64,000 nucleotides of DNA from positions 186,490,982-186,554,981 of the forward strand of contig NW_026947484.1 in the NCBI RefSeq assembly GCF_034190915.1. Direction: 5' to 3'. This stretch comes from Cavia porcellus. Its lineage: Eukaryota; Chordata; Mammalia; Rodentia; Caviidae. This document shows positions 23,011 through 35,570 of this stretch, piece after piece. Both the position numbers and the translations under genes were made by a program. Numbering within the stretch: the first letter of the stretch is position 1; each line of letters opens with the position of its first letter. The notes beneath the pieces were generated by a model, which saw only the letters and a list, made by a program, of their open reading frames with translations, had not been told where the DNA came from and ran no database searches.

Positions 23011-25140
23011 GATTGAGACTTCACGATCGATCTTTCCACGACATTCCACCATTTCCGAGTTAGCTCTGTGCCCTTTCCTGGGTACCAGTGTGTGCTGCAG
23101 AGTCACCTAGAGGAAAGGGATTAACAAACAGCAAGGACTGTCTCAAAAGAGCAAGGAAATAGGCAAAGACAAAAGAAAGGGGACAGCAGCTCTGGAGACA
23201 GGGTCAGAGAGCGAGGGGACATGTCAGAGGAGACAGTGTCCTGGATGAAGTCCGCATAGAGCCAGGGGAAAGGTGACGTTTGTAATGGTTGAATAATTAA
23301 TAGTTTTAACTCACATTTAAAAAATACTAAATCAATGTCATTTATGAAATATTATCCAGGGAATTATATATAATTCCATTAAGTTTCTTTTTTGGCAAAA
23401 AAGTATAATTACCGAAGCGATAGTAGTTTCCTAAATTTAAAACAAGAATATAATTCATAGCTATTTTTTTCAGAACTATTTTTTAAGATTAAGAAAGTTT
23501 CTTAAGAGTCTTTCTGTGGTCCTGGGTGAAGGCAACTAACCATTATCTTCAGGATGGGTTAAGGATAATCTAGCACTGAGAGGGAAAAATAAGATATTAC
23601 TGAGTAAAACAGAAGGACTTAGAAGGCCAGAAAATTTCTCAGGTAAAAATTTTTCTTGCAATGATCCATACATGTCTTCTGAAGGAACAAGAAAAAGATA
23701 GAAGATCCTAGTATTACAAACTCTCCTTTGGCACAAACATAAAGAATTCTAACTTCAAGAAGAAAAACAAAAAAAAACAAAGAGTTATATAGAAGGTGAG
23801 AGCGTGAGTAGATGAAGGAACAGAACCTTTGGTGAAAGGCTATTGTAGAATTTTCCCCTCCAGATGTCCTATTTGGAAAAGGCACTAATTATCTGGTCAG
23901 TCCTGATCTATTTTCTAGTGGCTTCAACTTTCTTATAATGTCAGGCAATCTGTTCACACAGTTCTGAGTGATTAAGCATCTCTTCTTTTAATTCTGTTTA
24001 TAGAGGTTCTATTTGTTCCAGAGATAAAGAGGTTAACTTGTTTCTATTTGACTCCAGACTCACTCTTCCTGATGAGGGGTTTAAAAGCTGACATCTTTTA
24101 AGAGTGTACAGCATCATATCCTCTTTTAATATGGCTTAACTTTTTAACTTTATATTGCTCTTTAATTACTTTGGCAAATGTCTTCCGTATAGTTGATATT
24201 TAAATAAGCGAAGGTTTCTGCTCAAAACAAGGGAACCGTATGACATCCAATAACTGTTCTCTGAAACATCCACAGAGATCAAGATTGAGGTCACATGTTC
24301 AGGTGATGCTTCCACACTAGTACAGGGCTTCCCAGGAGAAATTCCTCCGGGCACGAATTCAGGAAAGCTCACGGCTTCTTCGTAGCACCAGTCCTCCACA
24401 GAGCTGCCTCTGCCTGTTCTACCCTGGGCCACACACACAGACCAGGGCACGCTACACAGAACATGAGTCAACTTCTGTCCCCAAAACAAACTAGGTAACC
24501 CGGGGTAAGCTCATATTAAGATTTCAAGATAGCTAGATTTCCTATACAAATTTACATTCCTTAACAATGGATCATATAAAGATAAGGGACATGTGCTAAA
24601 TGTTTTCAGTTTTCCAAAAGTATTTGCTTTCATTCCTTAGTCTATGCCCACTTAGTTTACTTGGTTGGAGGACTACATGACTGTGTCTTTATATGAAATG
24701 GAGTTTGATTTCTATAGGTGCCCCTTAAATTCAACATCTTCCCCATAAACTGAACCCCTAAACCTGGACCTCTCCCAGGAAAGTAAAGGAAACATGCAGA
24801 ATTCCACTCAGTTTAAAAGAATGTTTTAATGTTTCCATTTTCTCAAAGAGAAACAGAATGTTTTATGCCTGCATAAGCTGCCTGGCATGTACCCTACCTA
24901 CCAGAGCCCCATATGCCTGAAAGCCAAGAGTTGTGCTGAAACTCTCTGCCTGATTCAGATTAATCCTCCGAGACCAGCCCCTGTCTCCAGTCTCATTTCT
25001 CACTGGAGATCAGAAGGCTGGTTTCACACCAGATCTCTGGCGCTATCTCACGTTTTGAGATGTGCTCTTCCTTTCTGCCTTTTAAATCTAGTGATTGCCA
25101 CAGATTGTTTTAGATCTGTTCTAGAAACACTATTCTGCAT
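23011..25140. other. unique DNA, no supported gene
   Basis: Overlapping minus-strand frames at 23536-23885 and a 107-codon frame at 24166-24489 show no recognised family. The AT-rich block at about 24060-24180 ('aatatggcttaac', 'ttgctctttaattacttt') has homeodomain-type cores and may be a conserved noncoding element. Confidence 0.3.
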
Positions 25141-25144
25141 TCTT

Positions 25145-25208
25145 TTTGTGTTTTTTTTTTTCTTTTGTATCAGGAATCAAAATCAGGATCTTGTGCTTGC
25201 CAGGTAGG
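25145..25208 (-). mobile_element. ID-type SINE, truncated
   Basis: Poly(T) then 'tatcaggaatcaaaatcagg' and 'cttgtgcttgccaggtaggc' is the reverse complement of the 3' half of the ID element (compare 34735-34851 and 59740-59833). The tRNA-like 5' half is missing. Confidence 0.7.
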
Positions 25209-25244
25209 CATTTGTCACTATTTTGTATTGTAATTCATTTATCC

Positions 25245-25620
25245 GGTGAATTTATCATGTGACAGACACTCTTCTACATTTGGGGTATGTAACAATGAAC
25301 AAAATATATAGATTTCCTCACCTTGTTATATTTCTATTCTATTGGGCAAGACAAATCACAAATAGATACTGATGAATATACATGTATATGAAAAAGTGTT
25401 TGTCATTATCAATGAAAAAATATCAGTTGGAGTAAAGAAGTAAAGATTAATGGCATGGGTGCTTTGGAGTTATCAGGGACGGCCTATCTGATAACACTTG
25501 AGCAGAGGATAAGGTAATGGGAAAGGGTAGCATGCATGTTTTTGCAAAGCATGTTTTCCCTACGGCATTAACAAATGCAAAGACCCGAGATGAAAGCGTG
25601 TTTGGGATGTTTGATGATCA
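25245..25620 (+). mobile_element. ancient mammalian interspersed repeat, family not assigned
   Basis: Order of motifs 'gacagacactcttctacatt', 'gtaacaatgaacaaaatat', 'cagggacggcctatctgata', 'acttgagcagagg' and 'acaaatgcaaagacccgaga' follows a widespread mammalian repeat ('caggcactgttctagg...gaacaaaacag...gggaaggcct...gcaaaggccctgag'). I cannot name it with certainty. Confidence 0.5.
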
Positions 25621-25884
25621 TTAAGGTTACCTTCTCTGCCCCAACTCCCAGGTTGCTGACCAGCCACAGCTCAGACCCAATTGGCTTCTATCTTGGATAT
25701 ATCTACGTAGTCACCAACATGGTGAGAATGGAGCCCTGACACTGGAAAGGACAGACTGGAAACCTTATATTATGTAGTGTGAAAGGAGAGATCTTAGCAT
25801 GGAATGGGTAGCTGAAATTCTCACCACAAGTTCCAGGATTCTGTGTAAGCATATATGTAAATCCACACCTAAATAAGAAGTAAA

Positions 25885-25918
25885 ATTGAATGAAAGAAAG
25901 ATAGAAAGAAAGAAAGAG

Positions 25919-25949
<31 letters not shown>

Positions 25950-25950
25950 G
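25885..25950. repeat. (GAAA)n microsatellite
   Basis: Interrupted 'gaaagatagaaagaaagaaa' then pure GAAA units. Purine-only on the plus strand. Confidence 0.95.
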
Positions 25951-25961
25951 AAATTTAAATG

Positions 25962-26045
25962 GGCTGGGGATTTAGCTCAGCGGCATAAGTGCCTGCTTGG
26001 CAAGCACAAGGTCGTGAGTTTGATCCCTGGTATCAAAAAAAAATT
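25962..26045 (+). mobile_element. ID-type SINE, full length, with direct repeats
   Basis: tRNA-derived SINE: 'gctggggatttagctcagcg' contains the polymerase III A box and 'gagtttgatccctggtatc' the B box, ending in an A-tail. Flanks 'aaatttaaat' (25951-25960) and 'aaattaaat' (26041-26049) are probably the target duplication. The 63-codon open frame starting at 25989 is read through this SINE and is not a gene. Confidence 0.85.
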
Positions 26046-26605
26046 AAATCAACAGAGAATAATTATATCATATTCACAATTAATAAAGGTGTATTTTTTT
26101 ATAAATTCTCAAGTATTTCTCTGAAATTAGAATGCTACAGTGAAAGAGGGCTAAGACATAGTTTTAAGGCAAAGTTTTGATGCATTGGTCAAAGTTTCCC
26201 ACCTCTTGCTAAGCGTCTGATTTCCATGGCTCATTGGTCAACAGTGGCTGAAGGTGACATTTCACAAAGACCTAAAAAAATTGGGGGGTTAGCGGCATGA
26301 GTTATATTTTCAACTTTTTGGTTTAAAACTTAATTTTGTCAAAAAGAGGGCAAAGTGTTATAAAGGGAAAGCTGACAACCCAGAATTTTAAGCTTGCTGT
26401 TCAAAATGCACTTGTTTCAAAATTCATTCCTTAAGGTTCAAGATGGCAAAAAGATAAACTGAAAAATAAATTATATGTTTAGAGAAGAACGCTTTCCCAG
26501 ATAACATGAATAACATGTCATTTCACCTTAAGACTGTTGCTTTGCTTCAAAATGTCACTCAGAAGATGGAGCAGAGAGACTAGATGAGGAAGTTTTAAAG
26601 TAGGA
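26046..26605. other. unique DNA
   Basis: Nothing recognised. Confidence 0.35.
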
Positions 26606-26611
26606 AGATAG

Positions 26612-27016
26612 TGTTATGGTATAAATCTAAAATATTCCACAAAAGTCTCCTGTGTTAAGAGATGAGGCTTTTGGAAGGTGAACGGATCATGAAGGCACTA
26701 GCTTCATGGATTCATACACTGAAAAGTTCGTAGCTAAATGGGTTATAAGGAAGTGGGACCTGGTTGAAGGAAAGAACATTGAGGTCATGCATTTTGAAGT
26801 CTATATTTCTTCTCAGACTCTTTCCCTGTCACCTTGTTTCCTGGCAGCCACAAGCTGAGCAGCTCCTCTCTCATGCCTTTCCATCAAGACGTTTCTGTCT
26901 CGGGGACGAGTCAACCATAGACTAAGCATCTAAAACCATGAGCCAACATAAATCTTTCTTCATTAATTTATGCATGTCAGGTATTTTCTCCTAGCAACAG
27001 AAAGATGACTAATACA
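26612..27016 (+). mobile_element. MaLR-class solo LTR
   Basis: Begins 'tgttatggtataaatctaaa' and ends 'caacagaaagatgactaata' plus 'ca', with 'ctaaaaccatgagccaacat' followed by 'aaatctttcttc' as its polyadenylation region. About 405 bp, same architecture as the LTR at 6250-6660. A matching 5-bp target duplication is not preserved. Confidence 0.8.
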
Positions 27017-27224
27017 AAGTAAAAGGCAATTTCTGCAAAAGCTTGTGGGTGAACATTTAAATAAAGCATAAGTTTCAATTTGGTAGGGATTCATTGCTCA
27101 AACTAGTGTTCATGAAGTAGGTTCCACAGCGCCCTCTTCCTTGTTTGGTGTGGTCAGAAGAAACAATATCAGCACTAGCTTAACAGCCAGGAAAAGGGCC
27201 TGCCATCTCAGCCTCTCCGGTCAC

Positions 27225-27320
27225 CAGTGATGGGACCCTGGACAAGTCACTTAACCTCAGTGGACCTCACTCTCTCATCGGGGCAGATGAGACAACTGGA
27301 GTGGGCTATCCCTACAGCAA
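27225..27320 (+). mobile_element. MIR SINE fragment
   Basis: 'tgggaccctggacaagtcac' followed by 'ttaacctcagtggacctcac' and 'tctctcatcggggcagatga' is the MIR core. Confidence 0.7.
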
Positions 27321-28745
27321 TTTTGTGAAACAAGGATAATCGACAGGCAATGCCATGCATGAACTTCAGAGTTAGCGTTCTCAGTATTTCACCTCTTGCT
27401 GGAATGTGAACTCTTCAAAACCAATAAGTGGCAGCTGGAAGATGCTCAGAAAGTTTTTCATTAGTCATGTTCTATTTTTAAATGGAAAATAACATTCATC
27501 CTCCACATACAATAATAACATTTAAAATGTTCACTAATCAAAGCAAATTTCCTCTGATTAAAATTTTAACAATAAATAGTAAAAAATATGGAAAGTATGA
27601 ATCCATTTTTTAAAATATATATGCAAATACTAACAGATGGAAAAGCTGAAGAATCAAACAACTGACAGTGGTTTTTTGAGAAAAAGATTCAGCAGAAATT
27701 TGAGGGACAATTACTTTCCATACCAGGCACTTTACCATATGTGTATACTGTATTCTAGTACTTACAAAATCAGTTAATCTTTAAATTTCTAGAACAATAA
27801 ACCTATTGTTGCAAACTAGTTGACCAGAAACTATTTCCAGTGTCATATGTCAACTCATGTGAAAAACAAAGTAACAAAAATATCCAATAGACACTCTCAA
27901 GCCATAGATCCTATTTTGCTTATTTATGGCAGAAGAAAATAAAAAACATACAGAGAGATTATGGGTTTGTTTTCCTTGTTATCTTTCATTCGTATGAATG
28001 AAAAGATGTGCCTTATTTTTTTTTCCATTTCTATGACCCCCAGGAGAGAAGGCTGGGGGGTGATTATCAGAACCTATGAGTGTGTGAGTTTGCCTGCAAG
28101 TGACAGCCAGCAAAGGCTGGAAGATGGAAATAATGGTAAAGCACATCAGGTTTGTAGAGCTGCTGAAAGGAACAGCAGCTCGCTCAAGCAGACACTGTTC
28201 TTGTTAATTGTATCTGATTCCACTTGATTATGTATTTCATTGAATTTAAATGTTGATGAGGGGCCACTGCTCCATGCTTCTCATCAGAAGCCTCAATAAA
28301 AAGAGCATTGAGAAACCCTTCCCATTCGGCCATGCAAACACAGCACGTCTCTTCCTTGTGACACGCTTGCCCCAGCAACATGATCCCTTTCTCATCAGTC
28401 TGTGTCTGTGAGCATTTCGAGAACACTTTGTGTCATAATAGCCAAAGAAAAAGCCTTTCTAAGATAATTAAGGCAATATAAAACATGTGCTTTCCTGTTG
28501 TGTACCAATTTGTGATGGTCACACAAACAAGGGTATTTCTTTCCTTCATATGTATATCACTTTTGCAAGTTGTTATTGATGAATGGGAAAAGATAAATTA
28601 ACATATAAGGACAAAATAAAAGCAGGATGTGGCTGACTGCAGACTTCCCATCCAGTTAACACCAACAAGCCATGAAAGCCTGTCACGTAAGACTTCACAG
28701 TGAGTGAGAAAGTTATGCAATGATCGGAAATTCTAAGGCTTGAGA
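27321..28745. other. unique DNA, possible conserved noncoding patch
   Basis: No gene supported. The segment at about 28150-28440 has open frames on both strands and a balanced composition ('gattatgtatttcattgaat', 'ttaaatgttgatgag'). This texture is common in conserved regulatory elements; conservation cannot be tested here. Confidence 0.3.
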
Positions 28746-28747
28746 AT

Positions 28748-28925
28748 GCAGTGGGATGAACACAGGCTTTGGACTCAGACTTGGGTTGGAATCCTATTCT
28801 AGCTCAGAGAGCTGGGCTAAGCTCGCTCAACTTTCTGTGTCTTGGTACACTCAAGATGTCAAATAGGAGCATCAATAACTATTTTCAGTGTGCTATAGAA
28901 ATTAGTGGGACACTGTAAAGCCCTT
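28748..28925 (+). mobile_element. MIR SINE
   Basis: 'ggctttggactcagacttgg' followed by 'gttggaatcctattctagct' and 'caactttctgtgtcttggta' follows the MIR 5' half and core. Confidence 0.75.
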
Positions 28926-28931
28926 TCGATA

Positions 28932-29172
28932 GCCCATGGTAGTACCTTCTATACCCAGTAGCCACCCACTCCAGGTTTCTTTCCCTTGCCTCTTTCTCTC
29001 CTTTCCATTCATGCTACTTTGCCCTTCCTCCTTTCCTCTTCTCGCCCTCTCCCCCACCTGTCCTTTCTTCTCCCTCCTCTCTCTCTTCTCCCTTCTCTCT
29101 TCTCCCCTCTTCCTCCTCCTCTTCTTCTTCCCCTCCTTTTTCCTATCTCTCTCTCCTCCTCTCCTCTCACTA
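28932..29172. repeat. polypyrimidine tract (CT-rich)
   Basis: About 240 bases, nearly all C and T between 29000 and 29172, mixing ctcc, cttc and tctc. Such mirror-prone homopyrimidine DNA can form triplex (H-DNA). Two overlapping open frames across it (28936-29256, 28986-29204) are low-complexity artefacts. Confidence 0.9.
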
Positions 29173-29890
29173 GAAATGGCTGCACTTTGTTATTCTACTT
29201 CTGACCTAAATTCAACACAGGATCACAGTGCTGTTAGCCAAGACCAGTCAAACTGATGAGTGGAATAGCTGTCGCCTCTTTTCTCTCTTAAATCTTCAAA
29301 AACCTCGAAAGTACAGTAGACAACCACATATATCAATTTATAAGTGAGGTAGCTCCTCTAGACCTTCTCTACATTTAACTCTTGCCCCAGGACAGAGAGA
29401 TAAGCGGATAGATGACAAACAGATAAAGCTTTTGTTTGTCTTTCGTTTTTATCGTTCTGGTCTGTCCCTTAACGTGGAATGAAATGCTCACTGATTAGCA
29501 AATCAACCAGATCATGAAACATTTAAGTAGTAGCCTTACTACCATATTAAATGATGTCTTCTTCAATATTTTCAATGAAGTTACTTGCCCATTGGCTTGG
29601 GGCCAGTGTTGCCCCAAGCTTCTGGTAGAGTTGGAAGACCAGGAAATACCCTCCTACCACTTCACAGGAAGAGAGTCGATCTAGGGTCAGTGAGTAATGC
29701 ACAATCATGCAAAAAAATTCAACAATCAAGGTAAACAATACTTTAATGCAATACTTTTTAAATCACAGTGCCAAGCTTTCATGATGAACAAATACTAAAA
29801 TTGTAAATAAAGAAAAGTACCAGCACTGTGCTTGCACAAGGCCACTTCTTTTGTTTCATCTTGATTGCAGTACTGAGTAAAGTTTTGGTC
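29173..29890. other. unique DNA
   Basis: Nothing recognised. Confidence 0.35.
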
Positions 29891-29894
29891 AGAA

Positions 29895-29985
29895 TTCAGA
29901 GATAAGGGTTTGAACCCTAGTCCTGACACTGACACTACTTCTTTGATTACTAGTTTTTCATCTCATTTTGAATGGAAATCTGATT
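29895..29985 (+). mobile_element. MIR SINE fragment
   Basis: 'agggtttgaaccctagtcct' followed by 'gacactgacactacttcttt' and 'tagtttttcatctc' follows MIR. Confidence 0.6.
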
Positions 29986-30980
29986 AGAGAACTTCCTCTG
30001 AATCTATGAACTACAAAGTTCTAATTCTTTTATAATGTGAATCTGCATTATTTCAGGCATCATCAGTGACTCAAAGGGCAAGAATCATGAATTTAACCTC
30101 TCGATCCTAACTGTTTTGTGAGCACCTAACATGTGCCAAGCATTACATTAGGCACTGAAAATACAAAGTCAGAACAACAGAAACTAGATAGAAAGGGAAG
30201 CCAAAGTAGAGTTGAGAATATAGAACAACCTTCCCTACAAAGTGACTTCAACCTAAAATTCTAGAGGAATTAGGCATGAGATAGCAAGGGTGGGATCCTA
30301 GAAATAAGGAACAAGAGCCAAAAGCTCAAAGGTAAAAAGAAAAATATTTTCTGGGTGACTACATGATGTAGCTTAACGTGGAAGAAACAAATAAGATGAA
30401 TAGGAAACCCCCTCAAGCACACACATACACACACACTTAACAGACTATAATGCAAAGGGGTGCCAACTACCTAAGTGATGCAGTTTCTACACTGACCGGA
30501 ATTCTATCTCAGAACACTCTACCAATTTTTCCAAAGAAGCATTTAATTTGCTAAGAAGTGTTGCAAACCTCACATCTGAAATATGTAGAGTTTATAGCCC
30601 TCATTACCAAAGAAGTAGTATGATTCACACACGTAGTCACTTCCATGAAGATAATTTGCTAGATAGCTAAGTCCCCATTTCATGATCAGCCATAAGGCAA
30701 GCACACTTTCATCTTCTGGAGGCAGGTGTAAGAAGTAGACAACTAGGCAAATTTACAGGCAGACATTCCCAGCACATGTTCACTCCTCATAGGATTCGAC
30801 AGTCAAGTTAGTCTACCCCTGCCATATTTATGTCTGCCAATTTAATTCCTGTGTTCAAGAAGACAGGATCAGAACTAGCTATTTAGAGCCAATCAAAATC
30901 ACTTTTAGTAGACATCAAAACACACTTTCTCTAGAGACCCAAGCACACAGCCAAAGCTTTATGTGTTTAACCTGTTTTCA
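29986..30980. other. unique DNA with a short ancient-repeat piece
   Basis: 'gagcacctaacatgtgccaa' to 'gcactgaaaatacaaagtca' at about 30120-30175 belongs to the same old repeat family as 25245-25620. The rest is unrecognised. Confidence 0.4.
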
Positions 30981-30984
30981 TACA

Positions 30985-31185
30985 TAATATCTACCATTTA
31001 TTGAGCACTTGCTCTGCATCAAAATGTACAAATAATTAACTCATCTAATCCTGACATCCTTTGTGATGGGTTCTACTATGTATAATCTTGACTCTCAGCA
31101 AAGAGGTAAAGAACAGCACAGAGAAGTTAACGGAGTGCTCCAGAGTTACAGTGCATGACATGGCAGAGTCAGAATTGATAATTCA
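30985..31185 (-). mobile_element. MIR SINE
   Basis: 'tctaccatttattgagcact', 'tcatctaatcctgacatcct' and 'agagaagttaacggagtgct' follow the reverse complement of MIR (3' end first). A 144-codon open frame (31088-31522) starts inside it and has no recognised family, so I do not call it a gene. Confidence 0.65.
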
Positions 31186-32890
31186 ATTAATTCAGAATCT
31201 GAAATTAATTCAGGTAACAGCCTATCTAATGTCTGCACTCCCACAACTGTGCTATAATATCAATGCACATCAGCCTGCATGCCCAAGCAACAGCATTAGG
31301 CTCTTCAGGGAATCCTTAGATTTCCAGGACACTCAGAGATCTGAATTACCTGAGCTTCAGGAAGCACCTCAGTCACTTAACAAGGAAGAGAAAAGCACCT
31401 TAGTTGTCCCCACACCTTCTTTCCATGATCTTGAAACAAGGAATTCTCTTCAGTCTTTTTCCCTTCCTCATTCCCCATACCTTATGTTCTCCATAGGCTG
31501 CTACCCGTCTATTCTTCTTTGATAAGAACTTCCTTGAAGCTCACTGCACACCGTCTCATAACTCTCCTCCCAGCAAACTTTATAAATGACTGATAGCTGT
31601 GCATTGTCTGGATTTTTTGACTGCCATTCCTCACTAAGACCTGGAATATGCCCCTGAACACACTGCTGTACTGAAACTGCCTTGTTTCCATCACTAGAGA
31701 ACTCATGTTCATTGTCTTTTTTTTATTCTCTATTTTTCAATCCCTTTCATCTCTCTTCAATTAAAACTGTCTCAACCACCTCAGCTGTAAAGGGAAGAAA
31801 GAGTTCACCCATGTGGTGGGGTGACATAAGATCTCACATGTGATCACTTACTCGGACCCACCCCAGGTTGCTTCTGTGAAGTCTGATAGGACCTTCTTAT
31901 GATTCCCAAGGGTTCTACGGTCATGTCAGCTCTTTTCCATTGTGCTTGAGAATTCCCATCCTATGTTCTTTAGAGATGCTTGTTCGTCTCCTTTATTTCT
32001 AAATGTTGCTAAATGCTGAGATTTACTCTGTATTCTCTTGTTTCTTGATTTTTCTAACTTCTCTTTGATATGAACAATAGTTGGTGTTTTCTGTGAGGAC
32101 ATTCTATTCTGGGATCATCTGTCCTAGTATTTTCCAAGATGCTCCAGAGTCATTGCAAAATCACCTCCTGCATAACACCACTGAGCCTTTCCCCTTTGTG
32201 AGTAACCTCCCTCCCCAGTCTGCGGCAACTCTTTATTCAGTGGTAAACTCAAAGTGCTGTCTTTGGTGCTCTTTGGGCTTCACTTCCTGTAGACAATTTG
32301 AAAACAAATCCTGACTATACTTTTTTCCACTTTGGTATCTCAGACTTACATTTTCAGGTTGGAAACTGGCATGATTTGGCTTGGTTCAGAAAGGATCTTA
32401 TTCGTAGGGCTGCACTACTGAGGTCTAGAACATCAGTGGTGTAGCCCACATCCTAGGATTCCAAGATGCTGTGAGATTTTTAATGAGACTTTATGGTTTG
32501 CAAAGTTCCTGGTCCATACTTTTTTTTAATAGTTCTTGTGAAGTACATGAAATCTGGAAATTCTGACAAGGAAGAAGAAAAAGATAATTCACATTTACTC
32601 CCATTCTACTATAGATCATTAATTAATTGTGGATTACTGCTGCCTCCAAGGCAGCCATATTTTAATATAAAAATATGATCAATGCTATTTCCCAATAACA
32701 GTTCAGATTACGGGTGTTCTTTGTGGAAGCAGCTGAGAAAAAATGTGTCCTTGTTATTAATCTGTGGTCTCCCTGGAACATTTTTTCACTGATTTCCCAA
32801 AGTTGATCACCTTGGAGAAATGGAACTGTCTGATTTAGCTTCCAGAGTTCTGATGCAGAATTATCACTTTGTGACTGGATTTCTCACTCG
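31186..32890. other. unique DNA, no supported gene
   Basis: Contains the remainder of the 144-codon frame and several shorter ones. No splice-supported or recognised coding sequence. Confidence 0.35.
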
Positions 32891-32894
32891 CTAT

Positions 32895-32990
32895 TTAATC
32901 AGTCATTCAACAAATATTTATGGAGTCCCTACTCTGCACCAAGCCTATGCTGAATGCTGAAGACAACTGTGAATGTCTTGGCTTCACCAT
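32895..32990 (+). mobile_element. ancient interspersed repeat fragment
   Basis: 'cattcaacaaatatttatgg' followed by 'agtccctactctgcaccaag' and 'ctgaatgctgaagacaactg' is the left part of the same common old repeat as 25245-25620. Confidence 0.6.
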
Positions 32991-33399
32991 CCAGTCAGTA
33001 AATAGTGTAGAAGTGGAGGACGAAGAGAACACATAGAAGGAGACCCTTGGAATATCAACAGTCTCCTTCTCTTGCTTGCTCCCCAGATGTATTTCTTCCT
33101 CTCCATTCCTCCTCTACCACCCTAATCACTTCCATAATAGTTCCACAATAGAGTTTCTACCTCCAGCCTCACCACCTCCAATTCATCCTCCACGCTTGGT
33201 CATAGTCATCGTTCACTAATGCAACCCCTACTCTATCTCAGGCATTTCCAGTCTTCAAATGCAGAAGTCTCTTTTGCTCTTTTGCTCAAGATAGTTCCAC
33301 TCACTGCTTATCCCTGCTTATTTCTCTGGCTTGATGTTGTACCTCTTCAAAAAGCTAAGACCCCACCATCTCTAGCTGTAGCCGCATGCAATGCTAGGC

Positions 33400-33945
33400 C
33401 TTACACAGGTTTTTCTGCCTGGAAGTCTTTCTCTTGTTCTAGATACAGCTCATACCAACCTCCCCCAAGAAACCTTCTTGATCTTCCCGCCAGCCCTTCA
33501 TTGTACCTCTGTACCTCCATGGCATCCTGACCATATCTCTAACCAGACTCCATGGCCTTAGTTGTTAAATAGCATCACCATGTGCTGTTCATTTCTCTAT
33601 GGCTCCAGCCACATAGTTGACCTACAGTTACCCTAGTTTACCAAGCACCCTCACACGTTTTCCTCTCTCCAGAATGTCTCTTCTATCCTTTCCTACATGT
33701 AACAACTATGTTTTTCAAATATCTCAAAACCACCTGCTCAAATCCTAAATGGAAGAAAAATTAACTTACATCTCTAAACTGTTGGCATTTGATTTACTAG
33801 GCAATTATAATAGTTAATCAGGTCAAGTCTAATTAGTTAATACCTATTTTTCCCTTCTTGAAGGGAGGCACCACTTTTTTTACTTCCTTATTTTTTATCC
33901 TCCAACCTCCAGAACATAGTAAGTACTGAATCATGGTTTCTAAAT
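33400..33945 (+). mobile_element. LINE-2 3' region fragments
   Basis: 'tttttctgcctggaagtctt', 'caagaaaccttcttgatctt' and, later, 'ttcttgaagggaggcaccac' followed by 'ccagaacatagtaagtactg' follow the L2 3' end in order, heavily diverged and possibly in two pieces. Confidence 0.6.
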
Positions 33946-34730
33946 GTTAAGGAAATCTAGGAGAAGGTGGAATGTATAGCATATATGTTAAGAGCTCATA
34001 GTATAATACACATAATACAACTTACTCTGATTACTTCATGTGTGTTGATTTTGTACTTACAACTGGATTGCAAACTCTTTGAAAGACATAATTATGTTAT
34101 AAATTTTATATGATGTCCAATGCAGAATCAGGATATGCAGTTAATAAATACTTGTAAATAGAATCTGAATACAATCAAAACAATGTGATCTTATAGATGG
34201 GGGAGGAAATATATCATAACAGAACAAATTTTTACAAATCTAGTAAAAGCATTAAAAACTCTAGTAAGAGAAAAAAAAACCCTGATGTTTTCTTGCCAAG
34301 ATTTTCTAGAAAAATGATGGGAATATTCACTAAGAAATAAAAAGGACATATGCTGACAATTATTTTTAAACCCCCTCTATGCCAATTTCAACTTGCAAAT
34401 ATTTCTGGAAAGGTCTTCACCAGTTATTTGGAAAAGAAAAAAATGAGTATTTTCAGATTTCTGTCTTACTAAAGCCCTCTAAAAATTATAAAACCAATCT
34501 GTTTTAGTAATACCCATCCCTTTCTTGATTCTCCTCCTGCTCTACTCTCTCCTCACTTCCCCTCCCCTCTCCTCTCCTCTGTTTTCCTCTTTGGCTTTGC
34601 TCACATAGGAGTCAAGGTCTCTTTCATATGTGAACTTTTTAAATGGATCTCCCACCTCAAAGTTGCAAAATACTAAAAACAAAGAAAGGTCCCTATCCTA
34701 AGCAGATGGCTTCCACCTGTCATTTCTGTC
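33946..34730. other. unique AT-rich DNA
   Basis: Nothing recognised; a small CT-rich run lies at 34530-34590. Confidence 0.35.
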
Positions 34731-34734
34731 CTTT

Positions 34735-34851
34735 TGGTTTTTTTTTTTTTGGTTTTTTGTTTGTTTGTTTGTTTTTTTGGTACCTAGAAACAAACTCTAG
34801 ACCTTCCACTTGCCAGGCAGGCACTTGTGCTGCTGAGCCATATCCCCAGCC
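34735..34851 (-). mobile_element. ID-type SINE
   Basis: Poly(T)/(GTTT)n tail followed by 'ccacttgccaggcaggcact' and 'gctgctgagccatatcccca' is the reverse complement of the ID element. The short repeat 'ctgtcctt' next to the poly(T) (34727-34734) and at 34860-34867 is a likely target duplication. The 109-codon plus-strand frame across it is an artefact. Confidence 0.85.
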
Positions 34852-35570
34852 TATCCACCTGTCCTTCCAAAGTGAAGAGAACCCTCTGATGACTAAAAGC
34901 CATCAGAGTTTGGAGTCTGAGGTCCCAGGCTCTCTCCCCCAACATCTGCACGGCTTGCCTTACAAATCTTAAACTCCATAGTACAAAGAGCTAAAAGTGG
35001 TCCTGCCTGACCTGACCTGCCTGACCAACCGCATTCTAGGCACAAAATGTCAAAATGGAGAAACTTTCACACAACGCACTTTCTAAACCTGAAGAACTTA
35101 TCTATGATTATGCAAAAGATAAATCCAAGAATAATCAAGTCTTTTATGCCCCAGTTGTGACACTGTAAATATCACCAAATCAGACTACCACTCGGTGAAC
35201 AGGAGCTGCCAACCATAGAAGTCCTGTAAAACCTGCCAAGTTAAGCTCCTCACACTGGACTCTCTTTTGCTTTAATTGGCCTACGGTCACACTTCTCCTG
35301 AATAACTATCTTCTCTCCGTCTGCTGTTATTCCCCTTTGTCCTGATCCTGGACTCCTTGCATCCTGACTGAAGCCTGGCTGTTTCAAAGGGTCATTAGAT
35401 TTCAGGCTTTCGCCAGATGTAGTCAGGGGCTTCCTGCGCTGAGATCCTGTCCCAATAGATTTAGCATCTTAAGGAAACCTTTTTCCAGGACCATTTTCCA
35501 TGGCCTGATGAGATATTCAGAACCATGTCTGTCCACCAGATATATACCAGATGACAGAACATCTCTTTCA
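34852..35570. other. unique DNA
   Basis: Includes the small direct repeat 'gacctgacctgcctgacc' near 35009-35026. No gene recognised. Confidence 0.35.

Noticed and set aside
24166..24489. 107-codon minus frame
   Set aside because: No recognised domain and no promoter or splice support.
25962..26045. tRNA gene
   Set aside because: A- and B-box motifs are present but the body is an ID-type SINE with an A-tail and target duplication, not a foldable functional tRNA.
31088..31522. 144-codon plus-strand open frame
   Set aside because: It starts inside a reverse MIR, shows no recognised domain and has no supporting splice signals or promoter. A frame this long can occur by chance in 64 kb of DNA.
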